Of a stretch of 54,920 bases of DNA, positions 21,921 through 34,790 are shown piece after piece. Origin of the DNA: Lingula anatina (taxonomy: Eukaryota > Brachiopoda > Lingulata > Lingulida > Lingulidae); NCBI RefSeq assembly GCF_001039355.2, contig NW_019775637.1:71455-126374 (forward strand). Direction: 5' to 3'. Under the pieces are notes generated by a model. It was given only the letters and a program-made list of their open reading frames with translations, searched no databases and had not been told where the DNA came from. Numbering within the stretch: the stretch's first letter is position 1; every line of letters starts with the position of its first letter. The translations under genes and the position numbers were made by a program.

Positions 21921-23850
21921 ATGTCTTCCGCGCTTTACCTCCTGGTTTGTTTTTGTTTCATCTATGTTGATTCAAAACAGTTCATAGTTCGTACTAGTAA
22001 TGGGAAATTACGGGGATTTACTGCAGAAACCATTCTGGGTCGTGTGATTCAGTTTCTTGGTGTTCCCTACGCCAAGCCACCAGTTGGCCCACTGCGTTGG
22101 CAACAACCCGAACCTCCCGACATGTGGGATGGCGTTAGAAGTGCAGAGGATTTTGGACCAAGCTGTCCGCAAAAATTCACCACGCAGCTTACTCATATTT
22201 ATCCCAAGGAATTTGTACGCGCCCGAATCCAAAATCAGAAGATTAACGAGGACTGCCTTTTCCTGAATATCTATGTTCCCAAGGCGGTAGAAGTGAACAG
22301 ATACGATCTTCTCCCAGTGTTTGTGTTCAAACATGGCGGGAAATATGAATGGGGATCTGGAACCGAGTACAACGGTACCTTTCTAGCTCTACAAGGTAAC
22401 ATTATAGTCATCTCATTCAATTATCGTTTGAATATATTTGGGTTCCTTTCAAATGGTGAACCGGAACTTGGGGGAAATTATGGAATGTTTGACACTGTTC
22501 GGGTGCTTGAATGGGTTCAGACCAACATCCGGGCCTTTGGTGGAGATCCATCACGGGTCACTCTAGGCGGAGAATCGGCTGGCGGCGTAACGGTGGACAT
22601 CTTTCTTTCAGTGAGTCCAATCATGCGAAATCGACGACTATTTCAGCGGGCAATTGCTTCAGCTGGACCCCATGTGCTTCGGGGACACAAATTTTTTAAA
22701 GGATTGACAGTACAGAACACCATGAATATCGCTTCCTTGTTGAACTGTTCATTTCCAGCGGGACAGCAAATGGTGTCCTGTCTTCGACAAAAAACAACCA
22801 GGGAGTTGATGTCGGCGTTTTATCAATATAAAGGCGAAAGCGTATTTTCAGGCAATGTCCTTGTGCCTTACGGTGACGGCATTATAATAGATAAAGAAGT
22901 AACAGAGTACCCGGGTCGGTATGCATACGGAATAGAGTATATGTTGGGAACATGTCGGCGTGATAGCGGCCTCTGGTTTGGTGTAGCAGGAAATGAATCA
23001 CAACCCTACATAGAGATTGCAAAGGGTTTTACGAAGGGCCTAGTTGAGTTTCTTTACCCCGGTGCTCCTGATTACATGACCGATGTCGCAATATTCGAGT
23101 ATACATCGCCCAATATAAAGTCATCTCACGAGGCATGGCTGGAACTGTGGCAAGATTTATTCTTCCTCGCCCCTGCATGGGAGCATGCTCTTCTGTGGCC
23201 AGATAATTCCAGTGTTTACTTTTATGAGTTTGTTCACAAACCCTCATTTTCGGTATACCCTCACTACGTTAATGGTGCCTCTCACATGGAAGAACTGCAT
23301 TTTTTCTTTGGTGACGTTTTGGACTCGTCACTGTTCCCTACCAAGCCAACTGAGAAGGAAGTGGAACTGAGTAAACAAGTAATGACAGCCATAGGAAATT
23401 TTGTGAGAACGGGGTAAGTTAAACATGAAAATTTTTTGATATAAATATTGAGTGAAATTCTTTGAACACGATGTTCGCACTGTGATCAAATGAAACGTAG
23501 CTTAATTTTCAAGAGCATACAATAACGATACTATTGAAAAAGAAAAAAGAATATAGAAACCATTGTAATTTAATAAGTTTATGGGCAACCACCGCTTGCT
23601 AAAATCACTAATTGTCAACACGCTGTGTATTAGAAAAAATTTTGATCTTAGTGTATATCATCTTAAATTCAGGAACCCCAACGTCCTATCCCGTTCAGTA
23701 ACGTCCTGCATGCCACACTGGCCGAGAATTGATGACGTCAGGGGGCAGTACTTGGAATGGACTGTGGAAATGACGTCCGCAAACGTAAAACGGGACCTGA
23801 AACCGAGGAAAATGGAGTTTTGGAATGCCCTTTTTCCAAAATCCCTCTGA
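21921..23850 (+). CDS. Secreted type-B carboxylesterase, copy 1
   Basis: Exon 1 is 21921-23413 and exon 2 is 23673-23850. The split is in phase 2 (acg gg|gtaagt, then cag|g aac) and the product has 556 aa. The signal peptide is [16 protein letters not shown]. Family features are [16 protein letters not shown], an EDCLFLN disulphide segment, an NCS..SCLR disulphide loop and the nucleophile motif GGESAGG (Ser219). The acid is Asp348 in GTCRRDSG, where cholinesterases have Glu and bile-salt lipase has Asp. The His is His455 in GASHMEELHFFFG, and the C-terminal NPN..HWPRID lies in exon 2. The oxyanion motif is HGGK (138-141), Lys replacing the usual third Gly. Likely a secreted ester hydrolase, substrate unknown; reduced activity is possible. 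No aromatic choline-site Trp is seen in the omega loop, so it is not a cholinesterase. N-glycosylation sites are at 151, 275, 358 and 429. Confidence 0.9.
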
Positions 23851-24717
23851 GAGTAAGCACGGAACGCACAGTGCATAAAGCTTTGCCAATAGTTCATAAT
23901 CGCAAGAAGCGCTTTTGAACAATTAGATTGAATTTAATTAAGTCCACCGTACGACAAGGCAACCGAGGGGCTTCCATGCATTCTCTCAACCAGAGAGATA
24001 TCTGTGAATATCCATTAAAAAACCAAATCTGTGGCCCTGGTAGAGAGGAACATTGTGCTTGGTGTGCTTGGGTGAGAGTAAGACTTTTTCCATTCATGAC
24101 ATCATATATTGTGCTCAGACAACGCAGCACTTCATGCTGCATGAAATTTCAGGATGATACAATGAAAAATCTGTATTTATAGAAATTGCGACCTTAGGTC
24201 AAGTAACATACCATTGCCTAATAAGAGAATGATTATATTTTGGTAATGACGTAATGATGGAAAGTTATGGAAAAAGGGATAATCATAGACATTGTGTAAG
24301 AGCTGAGGAATTATTACATTACCAAATAAGGTAATGCAGGAGAAAGACTTTGTGATACATCATCACATTGGAATGATATATAACGATATATTATTAGCAG
24401 TAGACTAAATTGCATGCAAATTAATGTAGTGGAACTAAATTCTGTCCTTTATTATCTCTTCACAATAAAATCTTTGAAGTGTTAAAAAAAAAAACGAAAT
24501 ATTTTCAAACAGTATACATGTGCTCTATGTGAATCACAATGTCAAGGGTTAGAGGTCGTTAGCTTTGTGGAAGCTAAATGTACATGTTTTGAGCACGGGC
24601 CATGCAAATGTCGAAAAATTTACATTCCCATTGGTGCTATAAACACGTAGAATTATAAAACTACTCCAACTCAATTTAGACAAAATTTCCACTCCTCTTT
24701 ACCAGGGCCGCAGATTA
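23851..24717. repeat. 3' flank of esterase 1, duplicated at 28.4-29.1 kb
   Basis: 24058-24150 matches 28437-28530 (tgagagtaagactttttcc.. to the gcagcacttcatgctgcatg block), and 24440-24720 matches about 28850-29112. No gene seen. Confidence 0.7.
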
Positions 24718-24835
24718 ATACTAATACACCTATTTTGCTAAATCAAACCTAATACCCTTATTTTCCTATCTCAAACCTAATACACCTATTTTACTATATC
24801 TTACCTAATAAACCTAAATTTTCCAAATGTTTTTT
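24718..24835. repeat. AT-rich minisatellite, block 1
   Basis: About four degenerate units of roughly 28 bases with the consensus aaacctaata..ccta.tttgcta. It is the same family as the blocks at 31.0, 34.4 and 42.5 kb. Confidence 0.75.
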
Positions 24836-25527
24836 ATCTTGCTATTGCTGATAATAATAAAGCAAATGCAGGTTTCGTGGTAAAACGGTCCACTTTTTTA
24901 TGGAGGAAGACCACCACTTTAGCAAATGGTGAAAAAAAAACACACAATCGAAAGCAACAATTTCCACGTCACAATCTTTAACTCCCCCCCTCCGGGACAT
25001 TGAGTTTGCTAACCACACAGCGAATAATCCTCTCTTTGCAGGAAAACAAGACATGCCTCCAGTGATGGCAATAAAGTGAACAGGTTCCTCTGTTGTACCA
25101 AATAAGTTCTGTTGGGAGTACACCTTGTTCCAGGCCACTAACAAGAAGTCTGATCCCCTGATTGCTCTTAGCGAGAGCCCCCTCAGAATTGGGACCTAAC
25201 TAGTACACTGTGTCTATCTGAATGCTCCCTAATATCTGATCAAAATATTTCATTGGTTTGAACACACTTTAGTCCTTATTATGACCAAATTTTTATTTGA
25301 CGATGTGTTCAGCCTTTATCACTTACGCACATGACTTGTATTTAAGTCCTCATACTACCAGTATACTATACGACGCACATTAGCCTCATTATGACTAAAC
25401 TTGAATTCACAGTATTTACCTGGCAGTAAACTATATATAGATATCAGTGAAGCCTTGCGAACGACCCATATATAACGTTCCGCTTGAACTGCGCAAACGT
25501 GTACATCGTTTATCAGTAACATAACTT

Positions 25528-25535
25528 TATATAAG
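25528..25535 (+). promoter_or_regulatory. TATA box of esterase gene 2
   Basis: tatataag lies 78 bases before the ATG, in a block conserved with esterase 1 (aacataacttta, gtcctcat, gcaacagatcctg). Confidence 0.6.
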
Positions 25536-25605
25536 TCCTCATACTACCGTATGTGCAACAGATCCTGTTTTAAACCAGTTACTTTAAGCAGCCGAAGAGC
25601 GAAAG

Positions 25606-27537
25606 ATGTCTTCCGCGCTTTACCTCCTGGTCTGTTTTTGTTTCATCTATGTTGTTTCAAAACAGTTCATTGTTCAAACTAATAACGGGAAATTGCGGGG
25701 ATTTGCTGCAGAAACCGTTCTGGGTCGTGCAATTCAGTTTCTTGGTGTCCCCTACGCCAACCCACCAGTTGGCCCACTACGTTGGAAACAACCCGAACCT
25801 CCCGACAACTGGGATGGCGTAAGAAGTGCAGAATATTTCGGACCAAGCTGTCCACAAAAATTCACCACGCAGCTTACTCATATTTATCCCAAGGAATTTG
25901 TACGCGCCCGAATCCAAAATCAGAAGATTAACGAGGACTGCCTTTTCCTGAATATCTATGTTCCTACCATGGTGGTACCGAACAGATATGATCCTCTCCC
26001 AGTGTTTGTATTCAAACATGGCGGGAACTATGAATGGGGATCTGGGACCGAGTACAACGGTACCTTCTTAGCTTTACAAGGTAACATTATAGTAATCTCA
26101 TTTAACTATCGTTTGAATATATTTGGGTTCCTTTCAAATGGTGAACCAGAACTTGGGGGAAACTACGGAATGTTTGACACTGTGCGGGTGCTCGAATGGG
26201 TTCAGACCAACATCCGGGCTTTTGGTGGAGATCCATCACGGGTCACTCTAGGCGGAGAATCTGCAGGCGGTTTAACAGTGGACATCTTCCTCACATTAAG
26301 TCCAATAATGCGAAATCGACGACTGTTTCGGCGGGGAATTGCTTCAGCTGGACCCCATTTACTTCGCGGACACAAAATTTTAAAAGAAATAACAGTAAAG
26401 AACACCATGGGAATCGTTTCCTTGTTGAACTGTTCACATCCATCGAGACAGCAAATGGTGTCCTGTCTTCGACAAAAAACAACCAGGGAGCTGATGTCGG
26501 AGTTTTATCAATACAAAGGTGATAGCATTTTTTCAGCCAATGTCCTATTGCCGTACGGCGACGGCATTATCCTAGATGAAGAAATAACAGGCTACCCAGG
26601 TTGGGATGTAGACGGAATAGACTATATGTTGGGAACATGTCGACGTGATAGCAGCACCTGGTTTGGCGTAGCAGGAAATGAATCAGAACCCAACGTTGAG
26701 ATTGCAAAGGGTTTTACGAAGGGCTTAGTCGAGTGTCTTTACCCCGGAGCTCCTGATTTTATGACCGATGTCGCAGTATTCGAGTACACATCACCCGATA
26801 TGAAGTCATCCCACGACGCATGGCTGGAACTGTGGCAAGATTTATTCTTCCTCGCCCCTGCATGGGAGCATGCTCTTTTGTGGCCAGATAATTCCAGTGT
26901 ATACTTTTATGAGTTTGTTCACAAACCGTCATTTTCCATATACCCTCACTACGTAAATGGTGCCTCTCATATGGAAGAACTGCACTTTTTCTTTGGTGAC
27001 GTTTTGGACTCGTCACTGTTCCCTACCAAGCCAACTGAGGAGGAAGTGGAACTGAGTAAACAAGTCATGACAGCCATAGGAAATTTCGTCAGATCGGGGT
27101 AAGTTTGACATGAGACCCAGAGCTCAAAAGTTTTCAATAGAAATATTGAGTAAAATTCTTTGAACGCACTGTGATTATATGAAACGTACCTTAATTTTCA
27201 AGAGCATACAATAACAGTACTTTTGAAAAAAAAAAGAATATAGAAACAATTGTGATTTAATTATTACATGAGCAACTGCTGCTTGTTTATATTGCTAATT
27301 TTAATTACGCTGTGTATTAGAAAACATTTTGATCTTATTGTATTTCATCATAAATACAGGAACCCCAACGCCCAATCCTGTTCAGTGTGGTCAGGTAAGC
27401 CACACTGGCCTAGAATTGATGACGTCAGGAGGCAGTACTTGGAATGGGCTGTGGAAATGACGTCAGCAAACGTAAAACGGGACCTGAAACCGAGGAAAAT
27501 GGAGTTTTGGAATGCCCTTTTTCCAAAATCCCTCTGA
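25606..27537 (+). CDS. Secreted type-B carboxylesterase, copy 2
   Basis: Exon 1 is 25606-27098 and exon 2 is 27360-27537, with the same phase and lengths as copy 1 (556 aa). It has a signal peptide, GGESAGG nucleophile motif, GTCRRDSS acid segment, GASHMEELH histidine motif and both expected disulphide pairs. The oxyanion motif here is HGGN, Asn in place of the third Gly, whereas all the other copies have Lys. The long exon is highly similar to copy 1. Differences cluster around residues 258-285 and 350-375 and in the start of exon 2 (NPNAQSCSVW). It is oriented head to tail with copy 1, about 1.75 kb downstream, and carries its own copy of the promoter block. Function is as for copy 1: probably a secreted esterase of unknown substrate. 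Confidence 0.9.
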
Positions 27538-30500
27538 CAGTAACCACGGAACGTACAGTGCATAAAGCTTTGACAATAGTTTATGTTCGTCAGAAACGCT
27601 TTTAAACAATTAGATTGAATTTTATTAAGTCAGCGTACGGCAAGGCTACCGAGGGGCTTCCATGCATTCTCCCCCGACCAAGTAGCCTACTTGCAACCAC
27701 AGAGGCCACCTACTCCCCGCATCTTCATCTCTCCACTCTAAAACGATTCTAGTAACCTAGGACTTAATATTGAGTCCTACTAGTGACAATAGTCATTGGA
27801 ATCGATTTTGAAAGATTTAATCAAATTCAACTAAACCCACCGTGCAGCATGACTGGACACCCTAGAACCTTTCTCACCAAGACAACCAGTGTCCACGGCA
27901 GACAGAATCGTCTTTTTCAGAACACAAGACACCGATTGCCGGAATCGCGATTTTTTTTTTATGAAAAATGACACTGGAAACTAGACATTTTAGCACCCCA
28001 ACAAGGGAAGCCTGTGCAGCAGAATACAGTATGCGTTAATGTACATGAAATATACATGTTTTCGCTTGTACTTTTTGTATTGGTTATTGTATTTCTGGAA
28101 GGGTAAAAGTTTCCCACCGCAAATAGAAAATACTCTGTTGACTGTTTCAAAGCATAACTGAATATGAATTGTGCATTACTTTTAAAAGTTTAAATAAACT
28201 CGATTGTGGTAAGAGTATAGTGTATCGCGTACTGTATGTGTTTGATGGTTTGGGAGGGGCAGAGTTCTGGTCTTATTGTGCTTTACTCTGTAAAAAGGGC
28301 CAGCGTAGTTACGACAAAACCATAAAATTCTTCTTGGATACAATCACAGAAGCGTATAGAATTAACCAGAAAAATATATCTGTGAACATCCATTGAAAAC
28401 CAAATCTGTGGCCCTAGAAGAGTGCAATTGTGCTTGGTGTGCTTGGGTGAGAGTAAGACTTTTTCCATTCATGACGTCATATATTGTGCTCAGACAACGC
28501 AGCACTTCATGCTGCATGAAATTTTAGTTGTTTCTCCTGCTGTCGTCCATTCTGATCAAATAACGTTATACGTTAAAGACCCATTTTTGTTTTATTTATA
28601 ATATTTGATTTCGCTTCACTTCTTAGTTTTCTTCTTTTCGTTTTGTGGTTTTCTTTGAACTCGAGTGATATTTATTGTAAATTCATAGTTGTTTTCAATG
28701 CCACGTTGGCCTATGGCAACAAAGAGTAAATGAAATTTTATGCTAAAGATATATTTAATTTATACCGATAATCCTTAGGTACACTGACGTCCAAAAAAAT
28801 CAGTACAATAGTATTGCTTTGGACTTTATTTTATTTTCTCTTCAAAAAAAAAAAAAAAAAAAAAATCTTTGAAGTGTTTAAAGAAAAAATGCAATATTTT
28901 TCAACAGAAGTATACATGTGCTCTATGTGAATCACAATGCCAAGGGTTAGAGGTCGTTAGCTTTGTGGTAGCTAAATGTTTTGGGCACGGGGTGTGCGAC
29001 TGTCGAAAAATTTACGTTCCCATTGGTCCTATAAACACGTAGAGTTATGAAACTACTTCAACTCAATTTAAACAAAATCTCCGCTACCCTATACCAGGGC
29101 CGCAGATTATCAACGTGCACCTTTTCTTCAGCAGAGTATTATGTCATTAATTAGCCAGAGACTCATCTTTGAAACCTAGTGAAAAATCCATCTGTGACTC
29201 CCACTCGCCCAAGGCGAAAACTCAGCCCAAACCAAGCCGCTGAAATGCTGCAGAGAAGATGGTGGTTATGATGCTTTATGTCGATGAGAAGATGTGTTGG
29301 CATTCTGCCAGAATATCGACATTGAGGAGGTCAATAGTGAGATACAGAGAGGGTGATTTTGTTGGAATGACTCATATTTATATCATCAATACATTGATTC
29401 TGGTCAAAACTTTGAAACTCGACACATTTTTTTTATTTAAATATCTGCCTTCTATGTTAAGTTAACACTAAACATTGACAAAAGGTAAGCCCTGTGCCGT
29501 ATAGAAAGAAAAAATCCATTGAATAAAACATCAACTGAACAATCTTTCAGAGGGCAGGTGGCAGACAGCAAATGGTGGCGTGCACGTGCTTACCATGTTC
29601 ACCTGGAATGCGTCTGTGATGCAGGTCAGGGGCAGATTGAGGCCGCCTTCTGAGACTTCCGGAAGACGGTCAGATTTTCAAGGTTACATTGGCGGGTATA
29701 TAATTTTTTTCTGTCGGAAGACTGTCAAAAGTGGAGGATGGATCAACAAAAATAATTTGGAAGACTGTCAGAAAATGCCTCTGGATCCGCCCCTGAGGTG
29801 GGAATGAGTTGCGGGAATTAAGGTATAATTTGAAAGGGGCAATTGTATTATAAGCAGAACTAAAACCAGTGAATAAAAACGTGCATAGCAGTTTTTCTCG
29901 CCCAAACGTTTTGAGGTATTATGCAAACATATTTTAACAGTATTTAAACAGGTAAAGATTTTATCTGCTGAGCATGGTGTTCAAATCGGATGTTTATCAT
30001 TGAGTTGGCAAATTCCATGGAAATATCTTTTTTGTCCGTCGTAAAAAAATGTTGGCGATTTTTAACATTTACTTAATATTCGAAGTTGTGCCTCAGGAGA
30101 ATTCTGCACCAAATTTTGCACCATTTGGTTACAAGATGATGCTGCCATTCTTGATGTTCAACCTCTGAATCATTACCAATTGTACTCTCCGTTATGTGTC
30201 ACAAGTGCCAGATGCTTCTTCATCATCAGTCTGATGCACCCATATCACTCTCATCTGTGGAATTCTACCACTCTAACACATGTATTTTGGATCTTTATTT
30301 TCCTCAAATATGTCATTGTTCTGTATTTCTGTCATATTTTAAACTAAGAAATAATATGAGTGAAATTTACGGAATATAACACCATGCAGAACATGGGCTA
30401 AAGAGTGAAAATCCGGTGGGGTCGTTTACGATCTCAGCACTATTTTGTTTCTAGCATGAAAACTATAAACGATTCCAAAGCCGAGAACATATCTCCTGAA

Positions 30501-31039
30501 AGCTGAAGAAAATACGACAAATTCATGAAATTGCATGGAAAAATAATATATGATAAAAAATAGGCTAAAAGATATGTGCCTAGGTCCGTAAACGATTCCA
30601 CCCGGTATAAATAGCAAAGAGGAGATAATCTGTAAGAGAGGAAAATTGTAAGTATCACATAAGGCTAGAGAAAGATTACCAGTTAATTTCTCTTTGCCCT
30701 CCTCATCATTGCTTAATAATTAAATGAAACCAGAAATTCTGCTGGTAGGCACAGACGACTTTAAATTGGTTCATCCAATTTTTTCCATAATTTGAAGAAA
30801 CAGACAACAGGGGACATTTATATTAGACACCCGTAAGGACAGCGGTTAAAATTCATGATCCAAACACCACTTTTAGCATTCACAGTTATGTCCGTTTAAT
30901 TTTTGTACCAGTGGTAATGCTGAAGAAATCCATCCAATATATATTTATAACAACATGTGTATATAAGACAACAGTCAGATGCAACCATAACCCTACAGAA
31001 ATGGGAAAAAACTTTTGATAAATAAAACGTCATTAACCC
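27538..31039. other. Spacer between the + and - esterase arms
   Basis: 27.54-29.12 kb continues the 3' flank shared with esterase 1. 29.23-29.66 kb is a block related to 35.87-36.35 and 41.57-41.95 kb. 30.64-31.0 kb matches 33.82-34.4 kb. The orientation of the esterases flips within this interval. No intact gene was found. Confidence 0.5.
29245..29660 (+). repeat. Duplicated exon-like block, copy 1
   Basis: 29245-29345 resembles part of the 50601-50849 exon (gagaag, gatgagaagat, tctgc.agaat.tcgac). About 29551-29626, after ctttcag and before a GT, reads HVLTMFTWNASVMQ. Related sequences are at 36.2 kb (HRIVFTWIASAMQ) and 41.74 kb (ITVFIWKAFVAQ). It is part of the segmental duplication; coding status unknown. 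Confidence 0.4.
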
Positions 31040-31240
31040 TGTTTCTGAACCAAACCCAATAAACCCTAGATTGTTAAAATAAACCTAATATACCGACTTT
31101 GCTAAATGAAACCTAATACACCTATTTTCCTATATCAAACCTAATACCATTATTTTCCTATATCAAACCTAATACACCCATTTTGCTATATCACACCTAA
31201 TAAACCTAAATTTTCCAAACTGAAACTAATAAACCCGCCA
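31040..31240. repeat. AT-rich minisatellite, block 2
   Basis: Degenerate 25-28-base units (aaacctaata, cctattttcctatatc). It lies just 3' of esterase 3. Confidence 0.75.
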
Positions 31241-31286
31241 TTACTACATTGTACAACCATATAAATTGTACGTTCTTCGATTGCTC

Positions 31287-33284
31287 TCAGAGGGATTTTG
31301 GAAAGAGGACATTCCAAAATTCCATTTTTCTCGGCTTCATGTCTTGCTTTACGTTTGCTGACGTCATTTCCACCGTCCATTCCAAGTACTGCCTCCTGAC
31401 GTCATCAATTCTTGGCCAGTGTGGCGTACCTGACGACATTGAAGGGTTTGGGGGGTTGGGATTCCTAAAATTAGATAATTAACGACAAAATGAAAAAAAA
31501 AAATCTTCTAATTAACATGCAATATACGTGACTTAAACTACACATTTAAAGTTAGCAGCAAATAATTGATCAGATACAAACACGATTTTCAATCTTATAT
31601 TTTCTTTTTATTATCACTGTATATTCACTCTTAAATTATTCGTATACTAATATTTTCTTAGGCAAACTCATTGTACCCTCTTAGGTATAACATGTACCTT
31701 ATTTTATCAGCGGGTGAACATACTGTTAAAAATATTGCATTCAATAGTCACATCAATAACTTTAGGGCTCTGGGTGACATATTAAACTTACCCCGATCTG
31801 ACGAAATTCCCTATGGCTGTCATGACTTGTTTACTCAGTTCCACTTCCTCCTCAGTTGGTTTGGTAGGGAACAGTGACGAGTCCAAAACGTCACCAAAGA
31901 AAAAATGGAGCTCTTCCTGGTGAGAGGCACCATTGACGTAGTGAGGGTATATCGAAAATGAGGGTTTGTGAACAAACTCATAAAAGTACACACTGGAATT
32001 ATCTGGCCACAGAAGAGCATGCTCCCATGCAGGGGCGAGGAAGAATAAATCTTGCCATAGTTCCAACCATGACTCGTGGGATGACTCCATATCAGGCGAT
32101 GTATACTCGAATACTGCGACATCGGTCATATAATCAGGAACGCCAGGGTAAAGAAACTCGACCAGACCCTGCGTAAATCCCTTTGCAATCGCGATGTTGG
32201 GTTCTGATCCATTTCCTGCTACACCAAACCAGAAACCGCTATCACGTCGACATGTTCCCAACATATAGTCTAATCCGTATGCATACCGACCCGGGTACTC
32301 TGTTACTTCTTTATCTATTATAATGTCGTCACCGTAAGGCACAAGGACATTGCCTGAAAATACGCTTTCGCCTTTATATTGATAAAACGCCGACATCAGC
32401 TCCCTGGTTGTTTTCTGTCGAAGACAGGACACCATTTGCTGTCCGGTAGGAAATGAACAGTTCAACAAGGAAGCGATATTCATGGTGTTCTGTACTGTCA
32501 ATCCTTTCAGGATTTTGTGTCCTCGAAGTAAATGGGGTCCAGCTGATGCAATTCCTCTCCGAAACAGTCGTCGATTTCGCATTATTGGACTCACTGAGAG
32601 AAAGATGTCCACTGTCACGCCACCTGCCGATTCTCCGCCTAGAGTGACCCGTGATGGATCTCCACCGAAAGCCCGGATGTTGGTCTGAATCCATTCAAGC
32701 ACTCGAACAGTGTCAAACATTCCGTAATTCCCCCCAAGTTCCGCTTCACCATTTGAAAGAAACCCAAATATGTTCAAACGATAATTGAATGAGATGACTA
32801 TAATGTTACCTTGTAAAGCTAAGAAGGTACCGTTGAACTCAGTCCCAGATCCCCATTCATATTTTCCGCCATGTTTGAAAACAAACACAGGAAGAGGATC
32901 ATATCTGTTCACTTCTACCGTCTTGGGAACATAAATATTTAGGAAAAGGCAGTCCTCGCTAATCTTCTGATTTTGGATTCGGGCACGTACAAATTCCTTG
33001 GGATAAATATGAGTAAGCTGCGTGGTGAATTTTTGTGGGCAGCTTGGCCCAAAATCCTTTGCACTTCTTACGCCATTCCAGTTATCGGGAGGTTCGGGTA
33101 GTTGCCAACGCAGTGGGCCAACTGGTGGCTTGGCGTAGGGGACACCTAGAAACTGAATTACACGACCAAGAACGGTTTCTGCAGCAAATCCCCGTAATTT
33201 TCCATTACTAGTTTGAACTATGAACTGTTTTGAATCAACGTAGATGAAACAAAAACAGACTAGGAGATAAAGCGCGGAAGACAT
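31287..33284 (-). CDS. Secreted type-B carboxylesterase, copy 3
   Basis: Minus strand: exon 1 is 33284-31792 and exon 2 is 31464-31287, with the same phase-2 split and lengths as copies 1 and 2 (556 aa). The signal peptide is identical to copy 1. It keeps HGGK, GGESAGG, GTCRRDSG and the catalytic His, here in GASHQEELHFFFG (Gln for Met). Exon 2 starts NPNPPNPSMSSG and ends KMEFWNVLFPKSL; the VLF ending is shared with copies 4 and 5, whereas copies 1 and 2 have ALF. By coding sequence, exon 1 is nearer copy 1 than copies 4 and 5, which suggests exchange across the inverted arms. It appears intact and probably encodes a secreted esterase. Confidence 0.9.
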
Positions 33285-33330
33285 CTTTTACTCTCTGTTA
33301 CTTTATGTAAACTGCATGTTTTAAAACAAG

Positions 33331-33338
33331 CTTTATAG
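33331..33338 (-). promoter_or_regulatory. TATA box of esterase gene 3
   Basis: On the minus strand tctataaag precedes cttg, about 50 bases before the ATG. Esterase 4 has an aligned TATAAAGCTTG. Confidence 0.6.
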
Positions 33339-34008
33339 AACAGCCTTCGAGAATTTGGTTTTCTTCCCATCTATTATGCAGCAAATATTCACATACCTAG
33401 GTAACCTTGACAGACAGTTTTTAATGAAAAATGCAAGGATTGACTTTTGTGCCAAGTACGTAAATAAAATTCAATATTTAATGGTAAAAGAGACGAATGG
33501 AGATGTAAAAAGACTTTATGAACGAAGCGTCATATTTTCTTTCAATATTCATGTTTGCCTGCTTCTGTTAGAAAGATGCTAGGGAAAGCCAATGAAATAT
33601 TGGAGCTATACTACCTAAACAATATTTGCTGGTGATTGCAGAAAAATAATTGTTTTAATCTTTGCGCCTATAACACAGCTGATATATATATAACTGATAT
33701 ATATTATGTAAATATTATCATTATTATTATTTTATTTATTTATTTTTTTGAGACAGATTTTGTCAAGCGGTATGTACGAGAAATATCATATCCTTCAAGA
33801 GGAGAAAAACTGTAAACGACAGAAGGCTTATAGAGAAAGAGTACCACATTATTTCTCTTTGTCCTACTTTTAATTGCTTATAATAATAATTAAACACAAA
33901 AGGAATTGTGCTGGTAGAAGCAGTCGACTTTAAATTGGTTCATCCCAAACTTGAAGGAAAATGGATTTCAGAGGACGTATATTAGACACCCACAAGCACG
34001 ACAGTTTT
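33339..34008. other. Esterase spacer
   Basis: AT-rich, no gene. From about 33820 it matches the 3' flank of esterase 3 at 30.66 kb (ctggtag.agcag.cgacttt and following bases). Confidence 0.5.
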
Positions 34009-34234
34009 AGACTCCCTTCACATGAAAAATCTATTTTCTAAAAATCTATTTTCTATTTGCGGTATCTTGTGATCACTCAGAGCGCAGCCGAGAATTAATT
34101 ACAGCTTTGGAAGTAACTGGCTCGCGCTGCCAGTAATTACGCCGCGGGGTATTCAGGGCACAGACCGTGATCACAAGATACCGCGAACAGAAAATAGATT
34201 TTTAGAAAATAGACTTTTCATGTGAACGGAGCCT
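34009..34234. mobile_element. MITE family C, long inverted ends
   Basis: 226 bp whose outer ~67 bases are inverted copies with few mismatches: ttcacatgaaaa, tctattttctaaaaatctat, gcggtatcttgtgatcac on the left, and the reverse complement on the right. The core is GC-richer. No coding capacity and no clear target duplication. Confidence 0.85.
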
Positions 34235-34424
34235 GAATCCATGATCTAAACACCACTCCATTGTTTACTATTATATGTTGTTTATTAGTTTGTAACGATG
34301 GCTATGCTGGAGAAATAATCTATAAAATATACATTTATAGCAACAGATTGGCTTACACCAGTCGGTTGCTAAGATGACCTTGCAGAAAGACGAGGAACAA
34401 TATTGATGTTAAATCGGACTTAAT

Positions 34425-34790
34425 AAAAAATTTTGTACTAAATCAAAAGTAATAAAAGGGCCATTGCTAAATCAGACTTAAAATTCATTTTTTGCTTAAT
34501 CAAATCTAAGAAACCCCATTTTGCTAAATCAATCTGGATAAACCCTATTTTGCTTAATAAAGCCTTATAAACCCTTTCTTGCTTAATCAAACCTAGTAAA
34601 CCTAATTTTTCTAAATCAAAACTAATAAACTCTATTTTACTTAATCAAAACCAATTAACCATATTCTGCTAAATCAAACCTTATCCACCTTATTTTGCTA
34701 AACCAAAATTAATAAACCATTATTTGCTAAATCAAACCTAATAAACCTATTTTTTAAATCTAATAGCCTAATTAATCCTCCATTGCTACA
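34425..34790. repeat. AT-rich minisatellite, block 3
   Basis: More than ten degenerate units of about 27 bases (aaacctaataaacc, tattttgctaaatc). It lies directly beside the esterase exon 2 fragment at 34.83 kb. Confidence 0.75.

Noticed and set aside
22959-22977. Loss of the catalytic acid in the esterases (DEG replaced by DSG)
   Set aside because: Ungapped alignment from GT/GV puts Asp348 at the acid position, as in bile-salt lipase, so the triad is probably intact.
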